From contig OX393572.1 of assembly GCA_947652115.1 (NCBI GenBank), positions 12,039,923 to 12,103,922 of the forward strand: a stretch of 64,000 nt of DNA, read 5' to 3'. Positions 46,480-61,700 of this stretch are shown one piece after another. The first letter of the stretch is position 1. Every line of letters starts with the position of its first letter. The position numbers and the translations under genes are program-made. Below the pieces are notes generated by a model that worked only from the letters and a program-made list of their open reading frames with translations, had not been told where the DNA came from and ran no database searches. This DNA comes from Blastomussa wellsi (Eukaryota > Cnidaria > Anthozoa > Scleractinia > Plerogyridae).

Positions 46480-46779
46480 AATAAAAGCGTTGGCAATGTT
46501 TATTGTAAGATGTGTTGTAAATTGAGCATTGCCCTTTGAGATTGTAATAAGTGATTTAAGTGAGTGGTACTTTAAAAAAGACGGTTAACGTTTGAGGTTC
46601 ACCCGCTGAAAAATGTAGAGAGATTTAGAGAAGAATTTCCATAGTGTCTGGGAGCTGATGTTTGTTTCCTTGCTTTTTGTCCAATTGACCGGCTTTCTAA
46701 TTTTTGTATAATCGTTAAGTGAACGCAAACAATTGCTTTGATCTATTTTTCCTCTCACATAAGAATTAAATTAAATAAA
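46480..46779 (+). terminator. Two candidate ARP3 polyadenylation signals
   Basis: AATAAA occurs at 46480-46485 and at 46774-46779; the latter is followed by GT-rich sequence. Alternative 3' ends are possible. Confidence 0.6.
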
Positions 46780-49700
46780 GGATTTTGAGTTTCGTTACAT
46801 TCGGAACTGTTTTCATTTGTAATTTTGCAAAGAAAACTCTCCAAACAACTTTGTCGGTAGATAACTAGTGTTGCGCACATTTTATCTCTTTCACTGAAAG
46901 AGTAAAGAAATCTTCGTCCTACAAAGTCAAAATTTGATATTAATCAATTCAAGCTATTTTAAAGGTGGTTTGGAAATGAATGACAAGCCAGATTTCTTTT
47001 TTTTCCTTTTAGCGATAGTTAACGAAACTTGGCTTTAGATACCATTTGAAATCTTGTGAGATCACGATACTGCTGAATTTTCGGTAATCATCTTCTGCTT
47101 TTAGTAATTAACACTGTTTTCGCTGAACATTCGAGACAAAAAGCAAAAATAAAGTTACCCAGAAAATCTCGCAACACGGTGACATTTTGAATACAGAGGA
47201 GCAAAGAGGAACTTATCGACCCTTCAGATCTTAAGCTGACTCCCGCGAGAGAAAATTATTCATGTTTCACGTCAGTTCAAATCAAAATAACACTCGATTG
47301 AAACATTTTTTTCGAGGTTTGGCATTAACTTTCTCGAGAATGCCGGGGAATTTAATCCGGGGTCACTTTGAGGAAGGAATTAAGTAAAATGCTTTAAATA
47401 GTGTTCAAAATGTGACTGTGCAATTGGTGGATTTTTAGTATTTAAGTTCTTAAACTTTGCTCGAACGTTGTGCTGAATCCGTGGTCTTTAATCTTTTCCT
47501 AAAAGGAGCTGTTTAGTAAGCTCTTGTTAAGCAATGGCATTTTAATTAAGGGGCGTTTTTGCGCTGATGAGGATTGCAAGGCTAGTTTATCAATCCAGTG
47601 TGAACAGAAGCATATCGGGGTAATATGCTCCTGAGTGTGAACTTACCCATTGATAAATACTTTGGTATTGCAAGCCAAAGGCCTTGTTCACACTGATTGT
47701 AGGATTGCAAGTCTGGGTTAATAACGCAGTGTGAACGGGCCTGTTGGTTTATCCAAACTAAATACGATTTTGTGAATTTTTATTTCATTCTAGAAACCGT
47801 AGTTGTGTTTCTGTGAGTTAACCTTTCCATCAGATTTGCTTATTTTGAAGAGTTTCTTAGTTTGTGTATCGAAACCAACACGGTTGTATCAAAACATATA
47901 TTTTGACAAATAAATGCCTTTATAAAAGAATCAAATGGTGTTGTTAATGTTTTGTTTATTTGTGACGCAGACGTTTGCTTTGCATTTGGCTGCTAAATAG
48001 AGGATATCAAACTCCCCCCGCCTGGATGGGCCGACCTGGAGACCAGCGCCTCGCACAAATGACATCTTTTGAAAGATTTCACTGAACTTGATTGGGCGCC
48101 GTTGATGCACTGAAAAGCATTTGTCACTAAACGTTTATTTAATTTTCTTTTAGCTTTCTTTAGTAATTGCTAATCATTTATTATCCATACTTGCTATGTA
48201 TGGAAAAATTGAAAGATATTACTTGTATACAAGCAAAGGTATAATCACCTGAACAGCAAAATTTCTCCTGGCCCGAGTCAAAGCAGATTTTAGCACCATC
48301 CCATAATAGTTCACACCCGGTCAACTTAAAAAAAAACTCCTTTCCGAAAGGAGAACAAAAGTAAACCATTGCTTGATAATGGAACCTTTACGGAAATTAA
48401 ATTTTGAGTAAGTATTGACATTTCAGTTACAATGGTCTATTTCTCACCCTCCAAAAGGAAAAATATTATGTTTTGGCTTAAAACGAGAACAAATAAAGTG
48501 TCATGAAATTTTGTGAGCTATGGCCGCACACGGCAGCAAATGAATTTGGCAATAGGGTAAAACTTGAGCGAATAGATTGAATCGCATAATCTTGATTTGA
48601 GGGCATGACGACATTTTGAAGGCACTTAAATTAAAGTCAAGGATTAGTTTAGAAAAACACACGGCTGTTATTGTGGCAAGTATTCCGCGTAATGCAGATG
48701 CCGCGAAAATAAAAGACATCAGGTTTAATACTCGATGGCACAGCGAAAAGAAGCATTTGTAATCTAGGAATCCCATCAAAATTCCTCCTGTCGTTTCCAA
48801 GTAAAATTTTTTGTATATACAAAAAGCGCACGCGTGGGTGTGCTTTAGATCATGATCTGTTTTAAATAATTTTAAGGGGTTCTTCAACCGAAAAGAACAA
48901 CTCGTTAGCGACCATAATAACAATAACATTGCGATTTACTTTAGAAAAATGGATGATAAGATGAAATAGCGAGCATGTTGTCACGTAGACATTTTATTCT
49001 TGTTTTAAGTAAAGATGTTACAAAATAGCCAACAAAAACATTGAAACTTGGAGAAGCAAATGTAAAAGTTGTCAGAATTCGTTATCTTGCGCCAATAAAT
49101 GAAGTGTGACTTTCTAGTAACTTTTTTAATAAACATATTTTTGCATTACCACTACGCGTACCTTGAAACGTTTTGGTAAAAATTGCAAACTTTGCTGAAC
49201 TCTTCGCAATTAAACTTGCTTTTTCCGAAACTTTACCTTAACCTAGACATTGCTGTTAGGATACCAGCATTTTTTTGTCGAGGTTAAGTTAAAGAGATTC
49301 AGAATAAAACCTTGACTAATTAGCGAATACTTTGGTTACAATTTCGACATGTTCTTGTAAATTGCAGATAACAGTTTCTTACTTTCAATACCTTTTTCGC
49401 TTAATACAGATAGTTCTGTAAGCTATAGCTACACAGAAGTAAACCACAAATTTCAAACCCTATTAAACTACTTCGAGTGGCATTTGCTACTTGCTCAACT
49501 TCTTTAGGATGATTTTATTCCTAAACAACTTTTAACCATCGTTCTGTGAATAAAACTAGACGACGAAAAGCCCATGGTGAATATACCCTTTAAATGTAAT
49601 TTTTTTCTTTTGCCTTGAAATTATGTTTTGGTATATAATACCTTTTGTGACGACAACGCAGTTAATATAAAAATAACTGAACCTCGGGAAGAGCAACAAT

Positions 49701-50730
49701 TCAGTTTTTGTATAGAGAAAGTTTGCGTCAAACTGTGTTAATTGTCTTTGTCTACCGTCGAGGGTCATTGCGTTGCGTAACTCAAAACGTGCATTTATAG
49801 TTGACAAAAGTTTAGTTTAATGGAACGTTTAAATGGCGACTCGAGTTTTCGCTACAAGAGGAAAGGACTTTGTGACATCTTCGCGGGTAATTAGGATGAA
49901 AGTTGTTTAGCTTTCAGTAATTAGGTTTTTTCCATCTGTTTTATCGGATTAAATAAAAGAAGAGTTAGAGCATAAGGTCAAACAGAACTCGCGGCAACTT
50001 CGCCTTTTAAAATATAAACAAAGTTTGCGAAGTTACTCATTTCACGACGAGTGCCTCGTCTTTTGGGGTGGGTTTAATGCTAATTGAAAACCACTTTAAG
50101 TAACTCTTTTATATTTCCTGGCGCGCTAATTAGCGATTGTGAAACGTTCAGTTAATTCAAAACGGGGACTTGTTTTTGTGATGTAAAATTCAAGTTGACC
50201 TCGTTGAACCCAGCGTCCATTTCAAAGCCAACAAATGTCATCTCAATTTTCGTGCCATAAACGTGGGTTTGTACACTGTATTTACCTAGTCAAGATTAGT
50301 GGCACTTCTGCAATAAATTAGCCGCTCTTTAAGCTGCTTTAGAACCTTCATTTAGACAATTTGGAGCCTATGTTTACCGTTGTTTAATGAGCTGGTATTC
50401 ATTAGCATCGAAGAACATAGTGTGTTGATTGGCTGGCATTCCGTGACGCATTTAATACCTCTGTTAACATTCACGGGTCAAAATTTTCTGTCTTGAGCAC
50501 AAAAGTCGTTTAATCCACACGACTTTGTCAAAAAATTGAATTTTCCCGGCTCTAGGAAATGCAATTTTGCCACGAAAACCCAATTCATGTAAATTTAACG
50601 GGGTGTCAAATTCGGTTCTCCGTCGAAAGGTTATATCATGCGCGGAGAGTTGTGCTATTTGAGAGAAAAACATCCTATGGAAATGGTTTGTGTACATAGC
50701 TATGGCGAAGGATTTTAGCAGAAGTTGGAC
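46780..50730. other. Intergenic stretch between ARP3 and the pseudokinase
   Basis: No supported gene in nearly 4 kb. Segments near 47545-47750 contain inverted CAGTGTGAAC / GTTCACACTG words, suggesting a small foldback element. A frame at 48501-48929 (minus) lacks motifs and splice support. Confidence 0.4.
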
Positions 50731-53700
50731 ATGACTGATGGAAAAGTTCACGGTACCGATTGCTTCGAAGTCGATTCGGTAAGTTTGAAAAACTTTCTAA
50801 ACTTTATTTAAGTTTACAAACTTTCGCAGAGCATTTCAAATTGTCACATGGTGTTTTATTCCAGATCAGAATTAACCCAAATAAGTTCATTCGCTCGCTT
50901 AAGCTTGTTTGTTAAACTTCACGATGATTTTATAATTTTTAGTTGATTGATTTGCAGTTTCTCCAGAGAAATGGATTGTCGAAGCTCTACCAGGTTCGAC
51001 ACAAGGAGAATGGAAGATTTTTCACGATGGAAGTATCGCTACGGGATATGAACTCTAAAGCGCCAGTTAGCCCTTATGTGCAGTTAACCAAAACATTGCT
51101 TTCTCCATTTTGGGTCAGTCTGCGGTTTGCTTTCCAAACCCGCTCGAAGTTTTACTACATTTTAGATTTCGCGGGTAAACAGACGTTGTCCGAACGAATC
51201 AAATCTTGCAGCGGGCACCTTCCAGAGCCGCTGGCAAGATTTTACGCGGCTGAAATTGCGATGGCTTTGGAGGAATTCCACAATTTCTTTCTGGCATACA
51301 ATGATCTGGCGCTAGGCATGGTTTACCTAGATTCTGAAGGCCACGTTGTGCTTTGGCGGAGCTTTTGCGGGAAGTTTTACTGGAGTAAACAAGAGTGCGT
51401 TTGTTCGCTTAGCGGGTTTTGTCATGGTGACCCGTGTGACAATAACCACAATCTCAAAAGTGATTTTGATTTTAGAGAGGACTGGAAAGCGCTTGGAAAA
51501 GTGATAAATTCAATGCTGACGGGAGTTGATTATCCACGGCGTTCTAAGGACTGGTATGTAAAATATAAACTATGGTAGTTATATCCCAAGATGTCGCGCG
51601 GTAAGTTATTAACTTGTCGTGTGTTAATGGTTTTATCTTAAAGTTGTTAGCATCTAATTTACAGGCTCGTTAGTAGCACTTTTAATTATACATCGCTCAA
51701 CAAAACTCGCGAAGGTTTAATGGCATTTTTTCGCATGCTAGCTGTAAAATTATACACGTTTTCACGATTCAGGGTGGATAAAATTTCTATTTTGACTGAT
51801 TTGTGTTTAATTTAAGGTCGTTTCGAAAGATTAACCAAGCTAATTGCTTTGCGCACATAGACAAAAGTTGCGATTTAGCATTTTAAGTGCGCTAACATTT
51901 TGGAGTTTTACTAATATTTTCGCGATCGCTTTATCACTAAACTAAACTTTTAACTTCGTGGCTAACACTATTCAGCAACAATCCCCCAACCACTGAGCTG
52001 AAACTGACGTTTTTCAGTATGGTGCTTTGTATAAAGGATATTGTGACGAAAGTATACCTTTTGTCATTAAGCTTAAATATATTGTACTTCGAGTTAAAAT
52101 TGGTTTGTAACAATTCAAAACAATTTGAAGTATGTATTTGTTTTTTACCTCCTCGTAGACAAATTTCTGATTTCTCTTTGCTGATAAAATGATGTTTAAA
52201 GTTAAACTTGCTTGTTGTGAATTTTGGCGGATGTGTTTAAACATTTTATTTTTCGAAGTTGAACGCTCGCGGTTATAACAACATTCGACACGTACAGTAA
52301 GACAAAAATCTTGTACTATCTTTTGGGTTAATTTGTGTTGTATCACCAAATAGTTCACAGAAATGGCTTTCTTTTCTTTTTTCTTTGAAATCCGTTTTAC
52401 AGTCTTGAAAAAAAAAACAAATTTTCTAATCCAACCTAAGTTTGCAGGAATTCGTGAATTGCACTTTGATGGGTTTTGGACTTGCTTTGGGTTGCTCGTT
52501 AATTTTTGTTGGCTTCTCAAGCCGGTTTACTTTTTGCACAATTTCGACAGTCAAACTGAAAACTATTTAGAATGAAATGTTTCGTTTTAGTATCTTCTCA
52601 CTTACAGAGGCAGAATGCAAATCAAAGAGCTGGTTTGGAGTTCAAACTTGCACACTGAAGCGGTATTTTGTGCAACTACTCTCGTAAAAATAAACTATTT
52701 TTGTGCTTACCTGTTCCAGTTTTTTAACTAAGATAAAATTTCTATTATTTGCCCAGTAGAACAAACCCGTTTTGTGTTTCTCGTGGCTAAATTATATCGG
52801 ATTGTCCGGATCAATTTTAATCTTATCAGAATTTTTATTTGTGAAAGAAAATAACTCCTGGTTTCGTCTCGTTTTAGTTTTTGCTGGCTTTTCCCAGAAT
52901 GCTAAACTGTGTATTTTTATTCATTTTCGTGAGGTTGAGGTCGATTTGGAACAATTGCGTAAGATATTTTGACAAGTTTCTATTACAAAACGATTTAACG
53001 TCAATTTATTGTTTGAATAACCAACACGCACGGAGCACTTTTAGGATTAAACATTTTGCCCTTTTCCTCCACGAAAATCCGGAAAACCTTCTCAAAGAGC
53101 AACAGTTGCTTGTCGATTAGTTTTTACTGCTGTAAAACTGTTTAGAGTGACTCGCTTATACGTACGTGACAAAGGCATTGAGTGAACACCAGTTAACAAA
53201 ACAAGCTTGTCGTCACTGAAAGCTTTCAAAAGCTTTTTACCCATTTGGTGACAGTTTTATTGTACAAACGTGACGTAAATCCGTACGTGACAACATGGAC
53301 CAACATGAGTTGATTGTGTTGAAAGCATAAAATAACTCAAGTGTTGGTTGGCATTGACAATAGAATGGGCTTAGCGTAATTGACCGTTATTTCGAGAGCC
53401 TTTCAGCGCAGTCCTATAAAAGGCGAATTCACCTGCCCAATAGATCAATTCCGATGCTTAGCGATGAATAAATAATTTCTTGTTTCATTCCCCTAAGCCT
53501 CGGCACCATGTTACAATTGGTCTATTTAACAATTAGATTATGAGATCGAGATTTCTATCGCGTGACAGTTGACGAGAGCGCATCCCGAGTCAACTACCAC
53601 GCATAGAAATCGAGAGCGAATAATCTAATTGTTTTAGTATAAATCTACTAGTCGTTCAAAACTTCACCAGTAAACGGAAAACAGTAAACAGTCTCCACGC

Positions 53701-55676
53701 ATATTTCGAAAACGTGAAGAAGCGGCCGCCATTTTGTTGACAACCGCACTGCTTCGCTGCCCACTATCTATCACAGAATAGATAGTGGGTAGCGTAGCCA
53801 ATCAGAGAACGACATCCGTGATAGAACGCTAGAAAATTTCTACTAATGTGATATATTCTTTATTGGTAACCCATCAATACAGCATCTTCGTCCTAGCTTT
53901 TGAATTTTCAATATTCGCAGCAGTTTATATGCTTCACAGCGTATAGATATCGCAATATTTCTATAATATAAGTCATTCTTGTCTCTTGTCAGTATATTAT
54001 TACCCCTTTGGTACTTAATTATAGTTGCCAACCAATTAGTTCAAGGATTTCTTTGTTTTGAAGAAATCTTTTACATTTTCGAAAACGAGGCCCCTTTGAT
54101 ATCCCTGAGTCGACCTGAGCTTGTCTTTCGTTCAAAAAGATTGTTTAAGTGGGCTAATTGGCTGCTTTTTTGCCTGGAGGACTGAACGCATCAAATGGGC
54201 ATTTTGCCTTTTTGGTAGCGTTCATAATGAGGCAGGAATTATGCACCGTGTCAATCAGTTTTACAGTGTAGGTACTTGTACCGAAGGATATCTTATGATG
54301 ATAGCGATTTCAAAACGAGAAAAAAAAATAGAACATCATTAGATTAAATGCATGTCCCCATCACCTCATTTATCTGACCGGCCTTCCGTCCGTCCGTTTG
54401 TTCGCCCTTCGTTTTGTTCGTTCGTTCTCTTGCTCGTTTGCTCGTTCGTTCGTTCGCTCGTTGGCCGGTTGGTTCGTTCGTTCGTTCGCCGTTTCGTTGA
54501 TTGGTTGGTTGGTTCGTTCAAACAGCTTTGAACATCATAGCATTGTGATGAAATAGACTGAAAGTAAACCCTATGGTATTGCGCGACCCTGTCACATGGT
54601 ACAGAATAACATCCTGCTGGTGAGCAAGCTACGCTCTGGGACATGAAGTGGCTTTGTTTTGGATGTCCAAACGCGTAGCTCACCAGCAGGGTGTTATTTT
54701 GTACCATGTGACTGGGTCGTGCAAAGGGCCTATTAAAAAGCAGTAACTGTCATCAGGGGCTTAAATGCAGAGGTAGCTTGTGAAGAGTATATGAGGTCTT
54801 TTGTGTTTAAGGTCAGTGAGCTTGGTTTCAGCTTAGTATATTGTTTTTTGGAAGGCTTCTTTTCCCAAATTTACGAAGAAATCAGATGATGAGCATTCTT
54901 GGGAATTAAAGGAGTAAACACCGGTTTGCCCAAACGAATTATCCTCAGTCAGTCTAGACGGATATTGAGAAGACAATGAATCCAGTTCAGACGAAATTCA
55001 AAGGATTTTGAAGCTGATAAACGCATATAAAAATTACAAAGGTTAAACTGGCATTATGTTTTCACGGGATAATATTTCTAAAAATGAATTAAACATACAG
55101 GAATGTTATAAGCAAGAATAGAAATGTTGCCCCCGAAATCATACTTTTTATACTTTCTTGATTCCGGCTAGATGAAGGCCAAGTAAAAGGAAATTAAGTT
55201 CTCCGTTAGATAACAAATAACAGAACTACGTTTGCGTGTTGTCGATGATAAACTTTTACATTCCATTTATGGATTCTAGTATTAATATAAATACCAATCG
55301 CAACTATTTAAAGTATTTTCTGCCAGCGAAAATTCCAACAACGAAAAAGATTGTCATGTCTGAGTTAGAGATTAACAAGCTGACATTTTTCTCGGAATCG
55401 GGCACAACTGCACATGAGCAGATTATTATTCGTAGCAAAATCACTGTTGGACGGTAATGCGCATGAGCAGACCATTATTCGTAGGCGGTTATTTGTAGGG
55501 CACGTGGTAGGGTCTGGGCCAATGAAAAGGAGGAAAAAAATGAATCAAATGATAATATAATTTCAGTATAATTTGGTTTTATCAACTGGGTTGATAATGT
55601 GAAATGGCCACCGTAAAGAGATTCAAGAGCTGTCGTTTCGAGCGTTAGCCCTTCGTCGGATTCGCTCCTTCGCTAC

Positions 55677-55721
<45 letters not shown>

Positions 55722-58700
55722 CTGATAATTTCAGTAGCCAGTCTTAACCTTAATGCAAATATTTTTCTCGCCAGTTCCCTTTCGGCTGCAGCCAGTGATT
55801 TGATCAATAGACTGGTGCGAGGTGAGATCTCTCGAAGTGACCAGATCCAGTCCCACCCGTTCTTCAAGGGCATCAACTGGCACGAGGTAAGTCAAACCTA
55901 ATAGGTTAACACTCGTCTCCATATGTCAAAATGTGTGCGTGAAACGAAAAACGTTAAAAAAGAAAACAAAGACAGGGCTCAACACTAACGGTAGCCAACT
56001 AGCCACAGACTAGAAGAAATTTAGTTTTGGTTAGTAGGTTTTCGATTTCCACTAGCCACTTTTGGCTAGTAAATAAAATGAAATTGGCAGTTTCTGTCTT
56101 CCCCAAGCAAGACTAACACTTTGCTCGGAAACTGAAGATCAGAATTTAATCATGGACATCTTATGCTACCAGACAATGTTCCATAAAAATTATTTTATTA
56201 TTGGAACTGGTTTAAGAACAATGCAATTACCAACATTGTGTATTCAAAGAAAGTCACTTGCTTTGTGCTTTCAAGTCTTGCTAGGGATCAACTGTTATCG
56301 GACCTAGCCAACACAAACGCTGGGCTAGTAACATCTAGGTTGTCACTAGCCACGAGGCTAGTAAGCTGAAAAGTTAGTGTCGAACAATGAAAGAAATAAT
56401 TTAAAATTACAATAATTAAGTCTTTCAATATAAAAGCAGCTAATAATAATATTAAAGGGACACTGCTAAAACTATTATAAATTCACGAAATGGTCCCTAA
56501 ATTTATGTAAATTAGCTCTAACTAAATGATGAAAAGCAATTTCTTGAAGAAAGTCCACACTGCAGCAACATTTTTGCAGAATTTCAACGATTCTCGAGCC
56601 AAACGTGAACCTTTGAACTGACATCCTGACTCTTTTTCAAAAATCCATATCACAATCCGTTTCCATCCTCGCCATCGTTAGCCATCCTCACTTCCTAATG
56701 GGTTCTAATCATTTGTCGAGTACTGCTCTACAAAATAAAACCATTATTGTTCAGCAGTCAACAAAATTACTGACAATTAAAATAATAGTTTTCCAAGAGA
56801 GGAAAACAGCAAATAGGTAATAACATATCAAAACCTTTCCAAGATAGTGAACCAAGACTTCTTACGAAACATAAAATATCACAAGTAAATTAAAATGTTT
56901 TGGTGTTATCCTTCTACCACATTTCCTTTTTATGCTCTACGTACTAACTGCAAATATCTTTTTTTTATTAAGTAGACTGTAGACTCAAAATTACATTAAA
57001 AATACATAGAGTCCCTAGGTGCCTAAATAGATCATAATTGAGCTTTCAATTGTTAAAATTTAACGTACAAATACAAAGCAAAAATGGTGGTTTTCATTAA
57101 AACAGAGCTTAACGAAATTGTATGTCGACGAAGCAATCCGCTGTTTGAATCTTTTCCACTTTTTATCATCCTGATTCGTACTCCTTTTTCGGCAAGACGT
57201 TCTGGTTTTCCATTACTGGTCCGTTTGTGTTTTATTAAGTCCGTCAATTAGACTTTCTACGCAGCTGTAACTCTTAATTATGAAAACTGCAGGTGGTATC
57301 AAACTCACAATGAGTATACTAAAACCACAATTTGAACTATGTTTACACTCGGGTTGAAAAGTCAAAATAAACAGTCATTTAAAGTCTCGAAAGCCGCAGA
57401 AAATGTAGATTAATTAATATTGTCCCTCGCAGCCACTTGCCAGTTGTAATTAGCATACGGTGTCTACGGTATTCGTTGAAGTCTCAGCGAAAATGGGATG
57501 ATATGCCAGCTGTTAATTTGTGCTCAGAGTTGATGAAAGTAGTCTTCTCAAACAGGCATATATTTAGTTGAAACTTTTTCGTGAAACGAAAACTTGAGAA
57601 AATTTGGCGAAGGAAAGCCATCTACAGGGAAGTTGAGTGTGTCTTCTTGCTTCAAGTGGTTTCATAAATGTCATTAATTGAAGCGTAGATTTAGCAGTTT
57701 ATTGTCGGAGATCGTTAGAGAGGGCTTCGTCAAAAATTATCGGAATAGCGACCACTAACAAGTCCTTTAGACAAGCAGCTGGGCAACATTTGATGCGGTA
57801 AGGTTTGTCATTTTGGTATCGCCATGTTATAAAGCTTTTATGCAAGTCTCGTGTTTAACCGTTGCTGATCGTCATTTTGTGAGAGTGATCTCTCTGTGAT
57901 TTTACGAATCATTCTTTACCAATTACCTCTTTCCCCCAATTATGGAAACTGACTGACTGACATCCATTCGTAGGCCATAAAAAACGTAAATTAACAACTT
58001 TGCATGTAATTATTTGACTGGCATAGCCTAAAAATTTAAAATGTTTGCACCCGCGTTCTTGCGAGGTTGTATTGCAAAATACGCGTTTCTCGTCGTGGCA
58101 ACTTCTCTTATTTGAGTGCAGATCGCAGCTCATTATTTCCCCAAGAATACTCCGTTGCGTCACCACTGGCTAACTGTGAATGCTTATCTAGCTAACGTAA
58201 ACTAGAAACTAATGCTTCATTTTATTTATTGGAAGACGTAATTTTAAAACTTTCTGCTAATCATAAAGGTTGTTTCTTTTTCTGGAAATTGTCCATCGAA
58301 TTTGCAACCCCAGCCAACTCGAACAAATAAGTGCCCTGGTAGATAAATTTAAATCTTATGATTAAAAGACTAAATCGAAGAAAGGGTCTGGGTTGGTGTA
58401 ACGGAATCTCGGCTATCCGATTGAAATTTAGCCCATTTTCAGCTATCATTGCAGATCCAAAATAACAGTTGAAAATGCGTCTTTTCTTAGATGGCAGTTA
58501 AAGTTTTGACCAGTTCTCAGCAATGAGTAACGCCCTATCGCGGAAAACATACTTTTCTTAACTGTCTGTAATTGTCCAAGATTTAAACCTCGCTATTGAA
58601 TATAGGATGCTCTTTCATGCATGACACATCTCAGTTGAAAAGTTTGTCAATTACCTTCCTTCTAATCTCCCCCATTCCAAGTCTCATGTTTAATGATAAA

Positions 58701-61700
58701 GACCCGATTTCTCAATTGATAGTATTTCAGTTTGTTCCTGGAACTAAACATTGCTCTCGAGCCCACAGACGTTTCTATTTGTTTCCTTCCAGCAGTGATT
58801 ATTTATTCCGTCTGCAACAGAAACTGAGACGCAAAATTGTTCTGTCACCATACTCGTTTTCGTGAAACTCACGATTTACTTATCTCGCGAGACAAGCTGT
58901 AAAGCAAACTCCATAATGTCCGCGCGCTAATTGCGAGTGAGATTTTTCACAGCAAGATTGTGAAATACAATTTCTACGTACTTAATGTCGAAGCATTTAA
59001 TTTCCTTAACCTATAATGCTAGTAAGGCTGAAGAAAATTTCACTAACATTTGAAATGTCATATTTTTTTACAGATAAAAACGAGAAAAGCTCGTCCTCCA
59101 ATGATCAGTGACAACCGACAAACTTCATTTCCAAGTCAAACGAATTCTGCGGCTAGTTACTCATCAGTTGGAGCCAATACAAGCAACGGACCTTCTTCGT
59201 TTTATCGCCTTCACAGCCTATCACACCACAGTGACCCGGGCGATACTAACTATCTCAAGAACGCTCCTGATTATGTAGTGCCTAGGCCCAGTCTCCACAC
59301 TGCTGTGTCATCGCCTGATCTGCGCGCGCTGGGTCGGGAATCTCCTCTTTTGCATCATCATACGTCACTTCCGGCGAGAGACATGCGCTATCACTATGGA
59401 TATCCTGATTGTGCCAGTGCTAGGGCACATGACTTTCAACCAAGACCTGAGAGGGGTGCGGAGGGGAGGAGGATTTTTGTATCGCGTTCATTGAGCGATC
59501 TCAGTACTTTTCACGATAATGATAATGTATTTCTCTCGCATTCCCCAACGACTCTTCAAAGAAACTTTGCTTATCCGAATCACGAAGCAGCTTCACACAT
59601 CAGCAAACCATTTTATTTGCCTTCTGATAACTCCCAAGGAGGGAGTTCTCCAGATTTAACAAGTGGCTATGGTCCAGTCATCTCTCCATACTACACTCCT
59701 CACAGTGGTAGATCCTCACCGACCTCCTCTCAGTACAGTGACTACAGTTCATACTCTTCATATAGCACTGAGCCCTCCCCCCGTAGTGGATACACGTCAC
59801 CATATCAAACGCCACGTTCATGGTATAGCGATGACGGAGTGTCGCCAAGGGAAAACGGCATCGCGCTCGAGTTGCGAAGATGGGAGCGTAGCTCGTCACG
59901 GGAATCGGAAAATCATCGTGGCATTTCGGAAACTTCCAATGGTTTTCGGAAAGGGCACTCTCCACAACCCGCCCGAGAGCAACGCGAAATCGATAATTCG
60001 TCTTCTCGGAGTAAAATCCCAACCTACAAATCGTCCACTCAACAACGTTCATTTCAAGGTTCGGATTTTACGACGGGGCACGACACTAATCGAACATCTA
60101 ACGATGTGGGCCGTGAGCGATCGTCAACTTTAAGTCGTACTCTTTCGTTGTCGAATTTAGGCGACGAAATGAAACGAACCGTCCCAACGGTAGTTTCGGA
60201 AAAGAGACGAGACAGCTTGCCACTGGCTGTCAGTGACGGTGCGAGAGAAAAATATCCGCTGGCAAGAGTTCCAATACCTTCTTTTCGGGAATTCAAGCAG
60301 AGGAATTTGACGGGGGACTCGAAAAATAAACTTTTAACTGAAAAAAATGAAACGAAAGAGAAACAGCCAGAGAAATCTTCAAAGACAGATCCCAAACACG
60401 AATCCAAACTTAAGGCAGAAATGAGGGCAAGTTTAAAGGAAAGATTATCTTCCTTGTATGAAAGCGCCAAAGACATTTCAGCTCAAAACACGACAAAAAG
60501 AATGAGTGACTCCTCGTGGGAAAAAGCTGATATAAGTTTCATTGCAAAGTCTTCGGATTCGACAGAATCAACGCCCAATAACGCCGAAGATGTAAAGAAA
60601 TTGGAAACACCTCGTAAACTTTCCAAAGGTCGCCATGAGAGCCCGTTTTCGAAAAACGAAGTGATTCATAACTTAATGTTGAAATATGGTTTGTACGAGA
60701 AAGACGGGCACAAGAAAACCAAAAGTCTAAAGAACGAGACGAAGGAAGCTGTGTCATTACCCAATACAATCCTGTCCGATGCGAAGGAAAGGAACTGCAA
60801 CAACGAAAGGAATTTAAGAAATCTTTTATCGGATGACATATCTGAAAACAGTTCGTCCCCAAGTAAAAAAATGTCTTCCTCTGCTGGGAAAGAACGTTCT
60901 GCCGAGGAAGTGGAAAACAACCTGAGAAATTCAACAGAGTCGAACAGATCTACTCCGTGGAATAGCCCTCAGTCTTCGCGCAAATCTGGCCAAGGAATGA
61001 CGTCTGAATCGAAAAGGTCTGCGGCTGAACGTTTCAGAGAGTTACGAAGACAGAGTGGTCTTCGTAATCGATCTTTAAATGGTGTAGATGTCAAGAACAC
61101 AGGAAAATCGACGGAACTAAATTCTACCGAAATTGCAATGATAAACGACACGCCCTCCAAGGAAAATTCGAAACCAGAATGTGATGGCTCTGGGGTTTTT
61201 GATCAACATAACGCTGGTGAAATTCGCCGAAATGATCTAGATTCCACAGTTGCGGATGTCATCAAGGCAAAATCGAATGTTTTGAAAAATATGATAATAT
61301 CAGATGGGATCTCTAGTGATGAAAACGTCGCCTCGGATTTAAATACTAATCTGGCGCCACCTACCAAAGAGAAAATTTCGATTGGTCTTCGTGGTACGTC
61401 TCGAGCAATTTTATGCGCGAAAAAGTTTAAGAAAGCCACAAATAAAGGCTTAAGTACACCGAAAGGCTCGCCATTGCCAGATAAAAAACAGCTTGGAGAT
61501 ATTATCGTAAAAATTGATGCAACTAAAGTTGCAAGTCAGAAACCACGAAACGAAAGTCCTGTGGATACAATTGAAATCCAACGGAACGAGTCGATCGAGC
61601 AACGATCTCCGAATACCCACCGACGCCGATTCCGTACGGACGGAATACTTCGGAAAGACGGGATTCACACGAGCATGCTCAGTGTGGCAAGCGGCACATG

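Noticed and set aside
48501..48929. 142-codon minus-strand frame between ARP3 and the pseudokinase
   Set aside because: No recognisable family and no splice evidence; AT-rich chance frame likely.
52014..52520. 168-codon minus-strand frame inside a pseudokinase intron
   Set aside because: Lys/Asn/Ile-rich composition typical of AT-rich chance frames, no motif, no splice partner.
59678..60934. Long alternative frames on both strands across the large exon
   Set aside because: Overlap the 944-codon exon, whose frame is supported by splice phases on both sides.
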